Made by a program: the position numbers and the translations under genes. The notes beneath the pieces were generated by a model. The model was not told where the DNA came from. It was given only the letters and a program-made list of their open reading frames with translations, and ran no database searches. From Bacteroidetes bacterium 2013_40CM_41_45 (lineage in GTDB: Bacteria; Bacteroidota; Bacteroidia; AKYH767-A; 2013-40CM-41-45), in NCBI GenBank assembly GCA_002215675.1, contig NGFH01000009.1, positions 609,501 to 673,500 of the forward strand: DNA of 64,000 nucleotides, in the 5' to 3' direction. Below are positions 34,625 to 42,466 of this stretch, one piece after another. The first letter of the stretch is position 1. Every line of letters starts with the position of its first letter.

Positions 34625-36474
34625 TCGTAAAATCTTAGCTGCAATCCGAAACGGATAGCACGTGGTGTAACAGGGTAATCGGGCCTGGAGAAATACGGTT
34701 CCGGGGAAATTCCGTTGAACACATTTTCCATCCTTACAAAAAAGCGCGATGATTTTATTTTAAATGTGATAAAGAAATCTGCCAGCGCAAATCCCGCCGT
34801 TTTTTCGTTGTCTTGCAAATAGAATTCCTGCAGCGCAGGCATGTAACGGTCTGCATAATAAGAAGACACATAGCGGACATCCATCCCTATTCTTCCAAAA
34901 AGCGCACTGTTAAAAAAGAATTTTTCGAAGCTCAGTGAGTGCCCCGTACTAAATTCAGGAATATGAATTACATTTTCATTATCCGCTTTTTGATACTCTA
35001 TTGTGTTTTCCAATATCCAATTGCGCCATCTAAAATTTGCCTGTAGTTTTAATTTAATGAAGCTGATTGTGCCATCAAGCTGACGGGGAACGGAAATCGA
35101 GTCGTAATAAATCATGTTTTTCTTTTCTGAATACGCGCCTGAGAAAAGAAATTTCTGATTCGTGGTTGCAATGCCTGCCTCGGCAGTTTGTGAAGCGACA
35201 GGAAAAAAATCATTGAACCAGATAAAGTGATTTGAATATCTTCTTATATCACTAATAGGGGGGTGCGTTAAATTTTTATAACCGTTAATGAAAAATTTCC
35301 ATCGGTCTTTAAAAAGAGTCCTGCTAAATGATAAAACCACATCAAAATCTTTTTCATAGTCTCCGAAATACCGGTGCATCTTTCCGGTTACGAAACTTCT
35401 CTTATTCTTCCACTCTATCGCTGCTCCACCGTAGTAATTTTCTCTCTGTCCCGAAGTGAAAAGTATTTCAGGGTCGCCATATTTGAAAATAAAATACTCA
35501 TGTCCTCCCAAAATCGAAAGTGACAATGAGCCCGAAGAATCAGCGCCATATAATTCCAGGAACAACTCATTATTCCACCTTTGATACCACGTTGAATCTG
35601 AAGTCATCGAATCTAAAAATGTATTCCTGTAAAAGCTATCAAGAGGATTATCAAAATATGCATTGCCTCTTGTTTCGTAACGCACTTTGTGGCCTACTGT
35701 AAGCTTACCCGTATCGGGCAGCAAGGCAGAATTAAACGTTTGCTTTAGCAAGGCAAAAGATTGTCTCAGCAAAAATTCCTTATCCGTCTGCTTGTTTTCT
35801 GCTGAAGTAAGATACGTGGGCTGCGCAACTGTATTTTCTTTGGGGTCAAAATCTTTTACTCCGCCATTTTCCTGCTGCTCCAGGTGATTCCGCAAGTAAT
35901 AAGCAAATAAATTATAGCGCTCATTCGGGGATTGATAATGAGTAAACACATCAAACGAGCTTTGATAAAACCGCTGATGATTGAAAAATCCATCTGCACC
36001 GGCTCTTCTGAAGTCGAGACCAACATTCCATCTTTTAAACAGGTTTTGAGTGTACACTACATTCAGCAGTTGCTCTTTTTTTCTTCCAAGTAAATACGTT
36101 ATCTCGGTGAACCGCCTGTTTAAGTTATAATAACGAATGGTGCGGCTAGAAAATTTGTAAGGGAACATTATATCATGAGAAAAATTTACAATATTATTTC
36201 GCACGGGAATTTTTTCTTCTTCCCTGAAAATATTTTTCTCCAGGGTAATATCATATAGGAACCCCCGCGTGCGATGAAAGGAAGACAGCGAACTATCTAT
36301 GTTTTCCTCCCGCGCTGTGTTGAGGTTGTCCGCCTCACTTTCCCTTATAAAGGAAATGTGCTGCGGCGGTAGTTTGGGAACCGGAGCTAATGTGTCCTGC
36401 GAAAAAACTGAGGGTGAACAAAAAAATAAAAGGAAAAAAAATCGCCAGCGGGTTACACAGATTTTTTTATTCAT
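34621..36474 (-). CDS. Putative porin (Porin_10-like beta-barrel)
   Basis: The 617-residue protein has a signal peptide (about 1-25, FFLLFFCSPSVFSQ), a short low-complexity stretch, and from about 85 to the end a beta-barrel pattern rich in aromatic residues, closing in FGLQLRFYD. Motifs such as FPYKFSSRTIRYYNLNRRFTEITYLLGRKKEQ and HDIMFPY are typical of the putative porin family of Bacteroidota. It should sit in the outer membrane. The substrate is unknown. Its stop codon overlaps the stop of the convergent gene (34621-34624). Confidence 0.86.
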   Translation of the reverse strand: MNKKICVTRWRFFFLLFFCSPSVFSQDTLAPVPKLPPQHISFIRESEADNLNTAREENIDSSLSSFHRTRGFLYDITLEKNIFREEEKIPVRNNIVNFSHDIMFPYKFSSRTIRYYNLNRRFTEITYLLGRKKEQLLNVVYTQNLFKRWNVGLDFRRAGADGFFNHQRFYQSSFDVFTHYQSPNERYNLFAYYLRNHLEQQENGGVKDFDPKENTVAQPTYLTSAENKQTDKEFLLRQSFALLKQTFNSALLPDTGKLTVGHKVRYETRGNAYFDNPLDSFYRNTFLDSMTSDSTWYQRWNNELFLELYGADSSGSLSLSILGGHEYFIFKYGDPEILFTSGQRENYYGGAAIEWKNKRSFVTGKMHRYFGDYEKDFDVVLSFSRTLFKDRWKFFINGYKNLTHPPISDIRRYSNHFIWFNDFFPVASQTAEAGIATTNQKFLFSGAYSEKKNMIYYDSISVPRQLDGTISFIKLKLQANFRWRNWILENTIEYQKADNENVIHIPEFSTGHSLSFEKFFFNSALFGRIGMDVRYVSSYYADRYMPALQEFYLQDNEKTAGFALADFFITFKIKSSRFFVRMENVFNGISPEPYFSRPDYPVTPRAIRFGLQLRFYD

Positions 36475-36524
36475 AATTAATCTGTGAGCTTGTAGCTACT
36501 ATATTTTATCCGGCACTTCATCTC

Positions 36525-38561
36525 TTACTTTAAATACTTATTCAGCCATTCAAAAAATACTCGCTGCCACATCACAGAATTCTGCGGCTTCGAAACCCAA
36601 TGTCCTTCATCAGGAAAATATAAAAACCGTGCGGGAATATTCTGAACCCTCGCTGCAGTAAATGCCTCCATGCCTTGCCCGAGCGGCACGCGAAAATCTT
36701 TTTCATTATGAATAATCAATATCGGAGTATCCCATTTCTTAATGAAAAGATGCGGTGAAAATTTTAGATAGCTTATCGGCTCCGGAATTTTCCAGTACGG
36801 CCCGCCAATATCAAAGTCAGGAAACCAGAGTTCTTCTGTAGTACCGTACATGCTTTCCAGGTCAAACACCCCGCAATGGGCAATAAATGTCTTGAAACGT
36901 TTGCTATGATTTCCGGCAAGCCAGTAGACTGAATACCCACCAAAGCTAGCACCGACAGCGCCAAGCTTATCTTGATTTATGTATGGTTCTTTCGAAACCG
37001 AATCAATCGCGCTTAACAAATCTCTCATGGCCTGTCCGCCCCAGTCGCCTGAAATCTCACGGTTCCATTCTTCGCCAAAAGACGGAAGCCCTCTTCTGTT
37101 GGGTGCAACAATAATGTATCCGTTTGCCGCCATCAATTGAAAATTCCACCGGTAAGAAAAAAACTGGCTTACCGTGCTTTGCGGCCCGCCCTGGCAATAA
37201 AGCAAGGCAGGGTACTTGAAGCCGGGAGTAAAATCGGGCGGATAAATCACCCATGTAAGAATTTCCTTTCCATCAGTTGCCTTTATCATTCGCTTCTCAA
37301 CCCTCGCAGATGAAATATTTTTCAAAATATTATCATTTACACTGCTGATTTTTCTTGAAGCGCCAGTTTTTTCATCTATAGAAAAAAGCTCTGTAGGAAG
37401 TGTTATGCTCATCATGGCAGTAACGATGACAGGATTTTTTCCATTCATTGCAACGGTGAAATCGGTGTGGTCGCCAACATCGTTTGTAATTTGCCGCAGA
37501 GAAGCTTTAGCGGCTGCGGTAAGGTCGTACGAAAAAAGCTGCTGCGTTGCATTGATGCCCGAAAGGAAATAAATCTTTTTTCCATCAGGACTCCACATTG
37601 CTTTTTCAACACTGTATTCAAAACCGGAAGTAATTTCCTTTTTTGTATTCGCAGCAAAATCCTGAAGAAAAATCCTGTTGCGGTCTGATTCATATCCAGG
37701 CGTCTTCATGCTTAGCCATATGAGTTGCTTTCCATCGGGAGAAAAGGCAGGATTCATATCATACCCCTGCATGCCTTCCGTAATATTCCTTGCCCTTCTT
37801 GCGGTAATATCATAAAGATAAACTTCGGAATTGGTGCTTACCGCGTATTCCTTTCCGGAAAGTTTTTTGCAGGAATAGGCAATCATCTTGCCGTCCGGGC
37901 TAAATGCAATCTGCTCGCTGCCTCCAAACGGTTTCATAGGAGAATCAAATTTTTCTCCGGGCATGATATCAAGAGATGCGCCCAAAGAATCACCATTAAA
38001 GGGTGCAACAAAAATGTGGCTGAAGCTTTCATCAGCCCATTGGTTCCAATGGCGCATCATAAGGTCATCATATACTTTTCCGGTGGCAAGCGGCAAGTCA
38101 GGATATTTTTCTTTCATATCCTGCATCACCTTCACATCCCTCGAAAACCAGAGCAGATTTCCCTGCGCGTTGAAGCCGTAATCATTAATGCCGTCATCAA
38201 TTTTTGAAATTTGTTTTTTGGATGAACCGTCCGCTTTCATGGTCCAAAGCTGGCTGCTTCCTGATTCGTCTGACACATAAATTATTTTATTCTGATTTAA
38301 CCACCGCGCCGAAGTTTCATCGCTGGCTGTTCCGGCAAGCTTCACCGCATTTGCACCTGTAGCATCTATTCTCCAGATATCTGTGTTCCCTTTGTTAGCA
38401 GTAAGGTCATACGTCTTTACACTGTAAAGCACATACTTGCCATCGGGAGAAAGCTGTGGTTCGCTTACTCTGCCCAGTTTCCACAAAAGCTCGGGAGTAT
38501 ATTTATTCTGAGAAAACGCAATACATGGCAGCAGGAAAAGGAAGAACAAAAATTTTTTCAT
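36525..38561 (-). CDS. S9 family peptidase (acylaminoacyl/DPP-like)
   Basis: The 678-residue protein has a signal peptide (1-17, ending AFSQ), a seven-bladed propeller domain (about 25-410, repeated LSPDGKYVLY, FSPDGKMIAY, WSPDGKKIYF units) and a C-terminal alpha/beta hydrolase. The catalytic triad is visible: Ser in GASFGGYSVYW, Asp in IHNEKDFRVP, His in DEGHWVSKP. Such enzymes cut short peptides, often removing N-terminal dipeptides or acylated residues, in the periplasm. The gene is single and divergent from the T9SS cargo gene. Confidence 0.94.
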   Translation of the reverse strand: MKKFLFFLFLLPCIAFSQNKYTPELLWKLGRVSEPQLSPDGKYVLYSVKTYDLTANKGNTDIWRIDATGANAVKLAGTASDETSARWLNQNKIIYVSDESGSSQLWTMKADGSSKKQISKIDDGINDYGFNAQGNLLWFSRDVKVMQDMKEKYPDLPLATGKVYDDLMMRHWNQWADESFSHIFVAPFNGDSLGASLDIMPGEKFDSPMKPFGGSEQIAFSPDGKMIAYSCKKLSGKEYAVSTNSEVYLYDITARRARNITEGMQGYDMNPAFSPDGKQLIWLSMKTPGYESDRNRIFLQDFAANTKKEITSGFEYSVEKAMWSPDGKKIYFLSGINATQQLFSYDLTAAAKASLRQITNDVGDHTDFTVAMNGKNPVIVTAMMSITLPTELFSIDEKTGASRKISSVNDNILKNISSARVEKRMIKATDGKEILTWVIYPPDFTPGFKYPALLYCQGGPQSTVSQFFSYRWNFQLMAANGYIIVAPNRRGLPSFGEEWNREISGDWGGQAMRDLLSAIDSVSKEPYINQDKLGAVGASFGGYSVYWLAGNHSKRFKTFIAHCGVFDLESMYGTTEELWFPDFDIGGPYWKIPEPISYLKFSPHLFIKKWDTPILIIHNEKDFRVPLGQGMEAFTAARVQNIPARFLYFPDEGHWVSKPQNSVMWQRVFFEWLNKYLK

Positions 38562-38633
38562 CGGAGTATGGATTTATTGAGCGGATAAAAATAATGAAAC
38601 GGATTTATCATCATAATTAACTTTATTTATTAT

Positions 38634-38641
38634 TATCTTTG
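38634..38641 (+). promoter_or_regulatory. -7 promoter box TATCTTTG
   Basis: TATCTTTG fits TAnnTTTG and ends 17 bp before the ATG at 38659. The -33 region has no clear TTTG. Call rests on consensus and position. Confidence 0.45.
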
Positions 38642-38658
38642 AAAGAAACGCATATTAA

Positions 38659-40056
38659 ATGAAAAAAATTATACTCTTATTTATCATTCTTTCTCCCGGA
38701 ATCAGGACACTTGCACAGCACCAAACCGACAAATGGTATTTTGGTGTCTTGGCAGGGGTAGATTTCACCCCCGCAATACCCGCAGCGCTTACCAATGGAG
38801 CATTAAACACATCAGAAGGATGCTCGTCTATTTCTGACAGCGCGGGAAATCTTTTATTTTATTCTGATGGCCAAACCGTATGGAACCGGATTCATGTGCC
38901 TATGCCCAACGGAACGGGGTTATTGGCCGGAGTCACTTGCACTCAAGCGGCACTAATCATTCCAAAACCCGGCAGCACCAATTTGTTTTATGAATTTACT
39001 CTTGACGACACAGGTGGACTGAATGGCCTGCGGTATTCGGTGATTGACATGACTCTTGACGGAGGAATGGGAGATGTGACGGCTGAAAAAAATATTTTTG
39101 TCAGGAATAATCTTACCGAAAAACTGACGGCAGTTGCCAAGGCCAACGGTACGGATTATTGGATTGCGGTTCATGAAAATGGTACAGATACATTTAATGT
39201 TTATTCTTTAACCCAGAGCGGGTTAGATACCAATGCTGTGGTAAGCCATGCCGGTATCATTCATTCAAATGCGCAGATTCAGAATACTTACGGGCAAATG
39301 AAATTTTCTCCCTGCGGGGAAAAGCTTGCCCTGGCAGCGGGATATTTAAATACTGTTGAAGTTTTTCATTTTGACATTGCGACCGGCATTGTTTCCTTGT
39401 TTGTAACCATTCCCATGACAGACCATGTTTACGGAATTGAATTTTCCCATGACGGAAACATGCTATACGCCAGCACATACGACCCGGGGCAAACACTTGT
39501 CCAGTTTGATTTAACCTCCGGAATTCCTGCAACTATTATTGCTTCGCAAACACATCTTTCAGTCACTCCCGATACGTATGGGCTTCAACTTGCGCGCAAT
39601 GAAAAAATATACGTTTGCAAATCATTCAACCAATGGCTTGGAGTAATTAACAACCCCGAGGTAGCAGGATTTGGATGCAATTATTCTGACAACGGCATAG
39701 ACCTGGACCCATTGTTTAATGGCGTGACTTCAGGACTTGGATTGCCGGGTTTTGTTCAGTCATGGCTTAGAGGTGAAACGGTTTGCGGCCCTACAGGGGT
39801 TGAAGCCATGCAGCATCAAGAGCTGTTGAATGTTTTTCCGAGCCCGGCTGACGTAGAATTATATGTTACCGGCCTGGCAGAAAATGGAATTATAATTATT
39901 TATAATTCACTTGGAAAAATTGTACAAACTGTGAACGTAGATACTGACCACGAAGCATTAAATATTTCAAAGTTGAATGCCGGTGTCTACTTCTACTCTA
40001 TTCAAAATTCAGAACATCAGAAAATTAAGAATGGCAGCTTTGCTGTTACGAGGTAA
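38659..40056 (+). CDS. Secreted beta-propeller-like protein with T9SS sorting domain
   Basis: The 465-residue protein has a signal peptide (1-19, ending TLAQ), a propeller-like region (about 22-370: KWYFGVLAGVDFT, EGCSSISDSAGNLLFYSDGQTVWN, QMKFSPCGEKLALAAG, GIEFSHDGNMLYAS) and a C-terminal type A sorting domain (about 385-465: LNVFPSPADVELYV, LNAGVYFYSIQN). Proteins with this WYFGxxAGxDF start are frequent among T9SS exports in Bacteroidota. It probably ends up on the cell surface or is released. The ligand is unknown. Confidence 0.88.
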   Translation: MKKIILLFIILSPGIRTLAQHQTDKWYFGVLAGVDFTPAIPAALTNGALNTSEGCSSISDSAGNLLFYSDGQTVWNRIHVPMPNGTGLLAGVTCTQAALIIPKPGSTNLFYEFTLDDTGGLNGLRYSVIDMTLDGGMGDVTAEKNIFVRNNLTEKLTAVAKANGTDYWIAVHENGTDTFNVYSLTQSGLDTNAVVSHAGIIHSNAQIQNTYGQMKFSPCGEKLALAAGYLNTVEVFHFDIATGIVSLFVTIPMTDHVYGIEFSHDGNMLYASTYDPGQTLVQFDLTSGIPATIIASQTHLSVTPDTYGLQLARNEKIYVCKSFNQWLGVINNPEVAGFGCNYSDNGIDLDPLFNGVTSGLGLPGFVQSWLRGETVCGPTGVEAMQHQELLNVFPSPADVELYVTGLAENGIIIIYNSLGKIVQTVNVDTDHEALNISKLNAGVYFYSIQNSEHQKIKNGSFAVTR

Positions 40057-40062
40057 ATAAAT

Positions 40063-40575
40063 TTACCTGCTGTTTTTCTGTGCACGCAGCATTTCCGGGA
40101 ATCCCTGCTTTTTCAAAAAAGCATTAAGCGCCATTGCAATTCTTTTTGCTTTTGTTTCATCGGTCTTCGCGCTTTCCACCCATTTGGAAAAATAGTTTTG
40201 GTGTGAGCGGGTAAGGGAATTGAAAAACTTAAATGCTTCGCTGTCATCTCTAAGGCATTCCATAAGTTCGGCGTTTAACTCGTATTTTGATTTATCGAAT
40301 TCAATTTCCACTTTCAGCATAGCGCCTGCTCTTTTGCCGATGGCTTTTCTCATGGCAACATTTAAAGGCATTATAAAATTTCCTGAGCCCATCGGCAGTA
40401 AGCTTTTACCCGAAAAGCTATAGCTGTCCAGCTTTCCTTTCGTCCGGAATCCTTTTTTGTTACCGGGGCATAATTTGCGTGCTATATCAGCAGAGATTTC
40501 GATATAGCTCCAGCCGGTCTTTTCGCCTTGCCTGGCAAACCTTTGAATAACAGTGGTGAATTGAACCCGTGCCAT
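40063..40575 (-). CDS. DUF1905 plus YdeI/OmpD-associated-like protein
   Basis: The 170-residue protein has an N-terminal DUF1905 domain (about 5-95: GWSYIEISADIARKL, GKLDSYSFSGKSLLPMGSGNFIMPLNVAMRKAIGK) followed by the YdeI/OmdA-like helical part (about 105-165: DDSEAFKFFNSLTRSHQNYFSKWVESAKTDETKAKRIAMAL). This pairing is a known small-protein family in Bacteroidota without a known activity. It converges on the T9SS cargo gene with a 6-bp gap. Confidence 0.87.
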   Translation of the reverse strand: MARVQFTTVIQRFARQGEKTGWSYIEISADIARKLCPGNKKGFRTKGKLDSYSFSGKSLLPMGSGNFIMPLNVAMRKAIGKRAGAMLKVEIEFDKSKYELNAELMECLRDDSEAFKFFNSLTRSHQNYFSKWVESAKTDETKAKRIAMALNAFLKKQGFPEMLRAQKNSR

Positions 40576-40625
40576 TTGGGGCTAAAATTACAGAGATGCG
40601 GCAATTATATGGTTACGTTTCGGTT

Positions 40626-40644
40626 ATGTTAACTAAATGTTAAC
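40626..40644. promoter_or_regulatory. PHO-box-like direct repeat ATGTTAAC x2 with 11-bp period
   Basis: ATGTTAAC occurs at 40626-40633 and 40637-40644. The 11-bp period and TTAAC core match the layout of sites bound by PhoB/PhoP-type OmpR-family regulators. It lies 56 bp before such a regulator gene and 38 bp before its -7 box, so autoregulation is likely. The same bases also form TGTTAAC-N5-GTTAACA. Confidence 0.55.
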
Positions 40645-40681
40645 AATGTAGCAAAACTGTTTTTTATCGTTTCCAATAGAA

Positions 40682-40689
40682 TATTTTTG
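40682..40689 (+). promoter_or_regulatory. -7 promoter box TATTTTTG
   Basis: TATTTTTG fits TAnnTTTG and ends 10 bp before the ATG at 40700, giving a very short leader. Confidence 0.5.
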
Positions 40690-40699
40690 TCCCCCGTAA

Positions 40700-41377
40700 A
40701 TGAGCACGCTGCAAACCAAAATCCTCCTGGTAGACGATGAACCCGATATTCTCGAGTTCATCTCGTACAACCTTAAAAAGGAAGGCTACCAGGTTTATAC
40801 TGCTGCCAGCGGAAAAGATGCTATCGCTATCGCCCGCAAGGAGCCGCTCAATCTCATTATCCTTGACGTAATGATGCCCGGCATTGACGGCATTGAAACG
40901 TGTCGTGAAATACGCCAGCTTCCCAACCAGAAAAATGCGCTCATCGCTTTTCTTACTGCGCGCAACGAAGACTATTCACAGATTGCCGGGTTCGAAGCCG
41001 GTGCCGATGATTACATTGCCAAACCTGTAAAGCCGAGAGTATTTCTTAGCCGCATTAAAGCGCTGCTTCGCAGACAAAGTAATACCCCTGAAACCTCGAT
41101 CGAGATGGGAGAATTATTGATAGACAACGAGCGTTTTGTGGTAGTGAAAAAAGGAGAGGAAATCAATCTTCCAAAAAAAGAATTTGAACTTGTTGCGCTG
41201 CTTGCTTCAAAACCCGGTAAGGTTTTTACACGCGATGAAATCCTGAACCGCATATGGGGCAATGACGTAATAGTTGGTGACCGCACCATTGATGTGCACA
41301 TTCGTAAAGTACGCGAAAAACTTGGCGAAGATTATATTCGCACTGTTAAAGGAGTGGGGTATAAATTTGAGCTTTGA
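40700..41377 (+). CDS. OmpR/PhoB-family response regulator (orphan)
   Basis: The 225-residue protein has a receiver (1-120; D12, D13, phosphoacceptor D56 in LIILDVMMPGIDG, Lys in YIAKPVKPR) and a C-terminal winged helix (about 130-225: EFELVALLASKPGKVFTRDEILNRIWGNDVIVGDRTIDVHIRKVREKLG). It closely resembles PhoB/PhoP-type regulators. No kinase gene is adjacent, as the next gene is convergent 7 bp away, so its partner lies elsewhere. A PHO-box-like repeat upstream suggests autoregulation. Confidence 0.94.
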   Translation: MSTLQTKILLVDDEPDILEFISYNLKKEGYQVYTAASGKDAIAIARKEPLNLIILDVMMPGIDGIETCREIRQLPNQKNALIAFLTARNEDYSQIAGFEAGADDYIAKPVKPRVFLSRIKALLRRQSNTPETSIEMGELLIDNERFVVVKKGEEINLPKKEFELVALLASKPGKVFTRDEILNRIWGNDVIVGDRTIDVHIRKVREKLGEDYIRTVKGVGYKFEL

Positions 41378-41384
41378 GGCTTTG

Positions 41385-42461
41385 TTATTTAGGCGCTTTC
41401 CTGAAAAGGTAATATGCTATTGCAGCAAAAATTATATTGGGAATCCAGACTGAAAGCAAAGGCGGGAACTCTCCCTTCGAGGCATACGTAGTGCCTATCT
41501 GCATAAACACAATGTAGGCAAAACTTAATGCAATGCCGACGCCTAAGTGAAAGCCAATGCCTCCGCGCACTTTGCGGCTGGCAAGTGAAACACCGATGCC
41601 GGTAAGAATAAATGTTGCGAACGGAAATGAAAACCTGCGGTATTTTTCCACCTGGTAAGCATCGATGGAACTGCTGCCCTGGAACTGTTGCTCTTTTATA
41701 AAACTGTTCAGCGCCTGGTTGTCCATCGCTTCTATTGCGTTAACACGCATACGAAAATCTGAAGGCACAAAATCAAAAACTGTATCCTTTCTCAGCCCTC
41801 GTTCGCTATGTTCGGCCATTCCATTAATGGTACGGATAAAATAATTTTCTATGGTCCATTTCCCGCTGGTGCTGTCCCATTGTATGCGGTCTGAATTGAG
41901 GAAATAAACTCTTTGCCCGTTTTTAATTTTTTCGAGTGAAAAACGAAAGCCAATGTTTTCACGCGCATTGTAACTCTCCATGTAAATGAGCGTGCCCGGG
42001 CTGATTTGACGATGAATGTTTCGCTCCTTTAATGTGAAGGGATTACGTATGTATGCGTTTTCAAATTCGAGCCGTGTTTTATTAGCATGCGGAATCACCC
42101 AGCCATTCAGGTAAAATGAAAGCAGTGCAAGAAATGCAGCAGCAATAAAATAAGGGCGTATCAAGCGGTTAAAGCTCATCCCTCCGTTCAGGATGGCAAC
42201 TATCTCCGTCTGGGAAGCCATGCGAGACGTAAAATAAATCACCGCAATAAAAACAAACATGGGACTGAAAAGATTAGCGAAGTACGGAATGAAGTTCAGG
42301 TAATAATCAAAGACCACAGCTTTCAGAGGCGCTTTCTTCTCAATGAAATCATCCATTTTTTCTGACATGTCAAAAATTACTGCAATAAGTATCATCAATC
42401 CCAGTGCATAAAAAAAAGTACCAAGGAATTTACGAATGATATATCTGTCAATAATCTTCAT
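41385..42461 (-). CDS. LptF/LptG family permease (YjgP/YjgQ)
   Basis: The 358-residue protein has the six-helix plan of LptF/LptG: three helices at the N-terminus (MKIIDRYIIRKFLGTFFYALGLMILIAVIFD, IPYFANLFSPMFVFIAVIYFTSRMASQTEIVAILNGGMSFNRLIRPYF), a periplasmic jellyroll domain (about 125-255) and three C-terminal helices. It forms the transmembrane channel of the ABC transporter that moves lipopolysaccharide to the outer membrane. Whether it is F or G cannot be told. It is 5 bp after the patatin-like gene and probably co-transcribed with it. Confidence 0.92.
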   Translation of the reverse strand: MKIIDRYIIRKFLGTFFYALGLMILIAVIFDMSEKMDDFIEKKAPLKAVVFDYYLNFIPYFANLFSPMFVFIAVIYFTSRMASQTEIVAILNGGMSFNRLIRPYFIAAAFLALLSFYLNGWVIPHANKTRLEFENAYIRNPFTLKERNIHRQISPGTLIYMESYNARENIGFRFSLEKIKNGQRVYFLNSDRIQWDSTSGKWTIENYFIRTINGMAEHSERGLRKDTVFDFVPSDFRMRVNAIEAMDNQALNSFIKEQQFQGSSSIDAYQVEKYRRFSFPFATFILTGIGVSLASRKVRGGIGFHLGVGIALSFAYIVFMQIGTTYASKGEFPPLLSVWIPNIIFAAIAYYLFRKAPK

Positions 42462-42466
42462 GGCAG

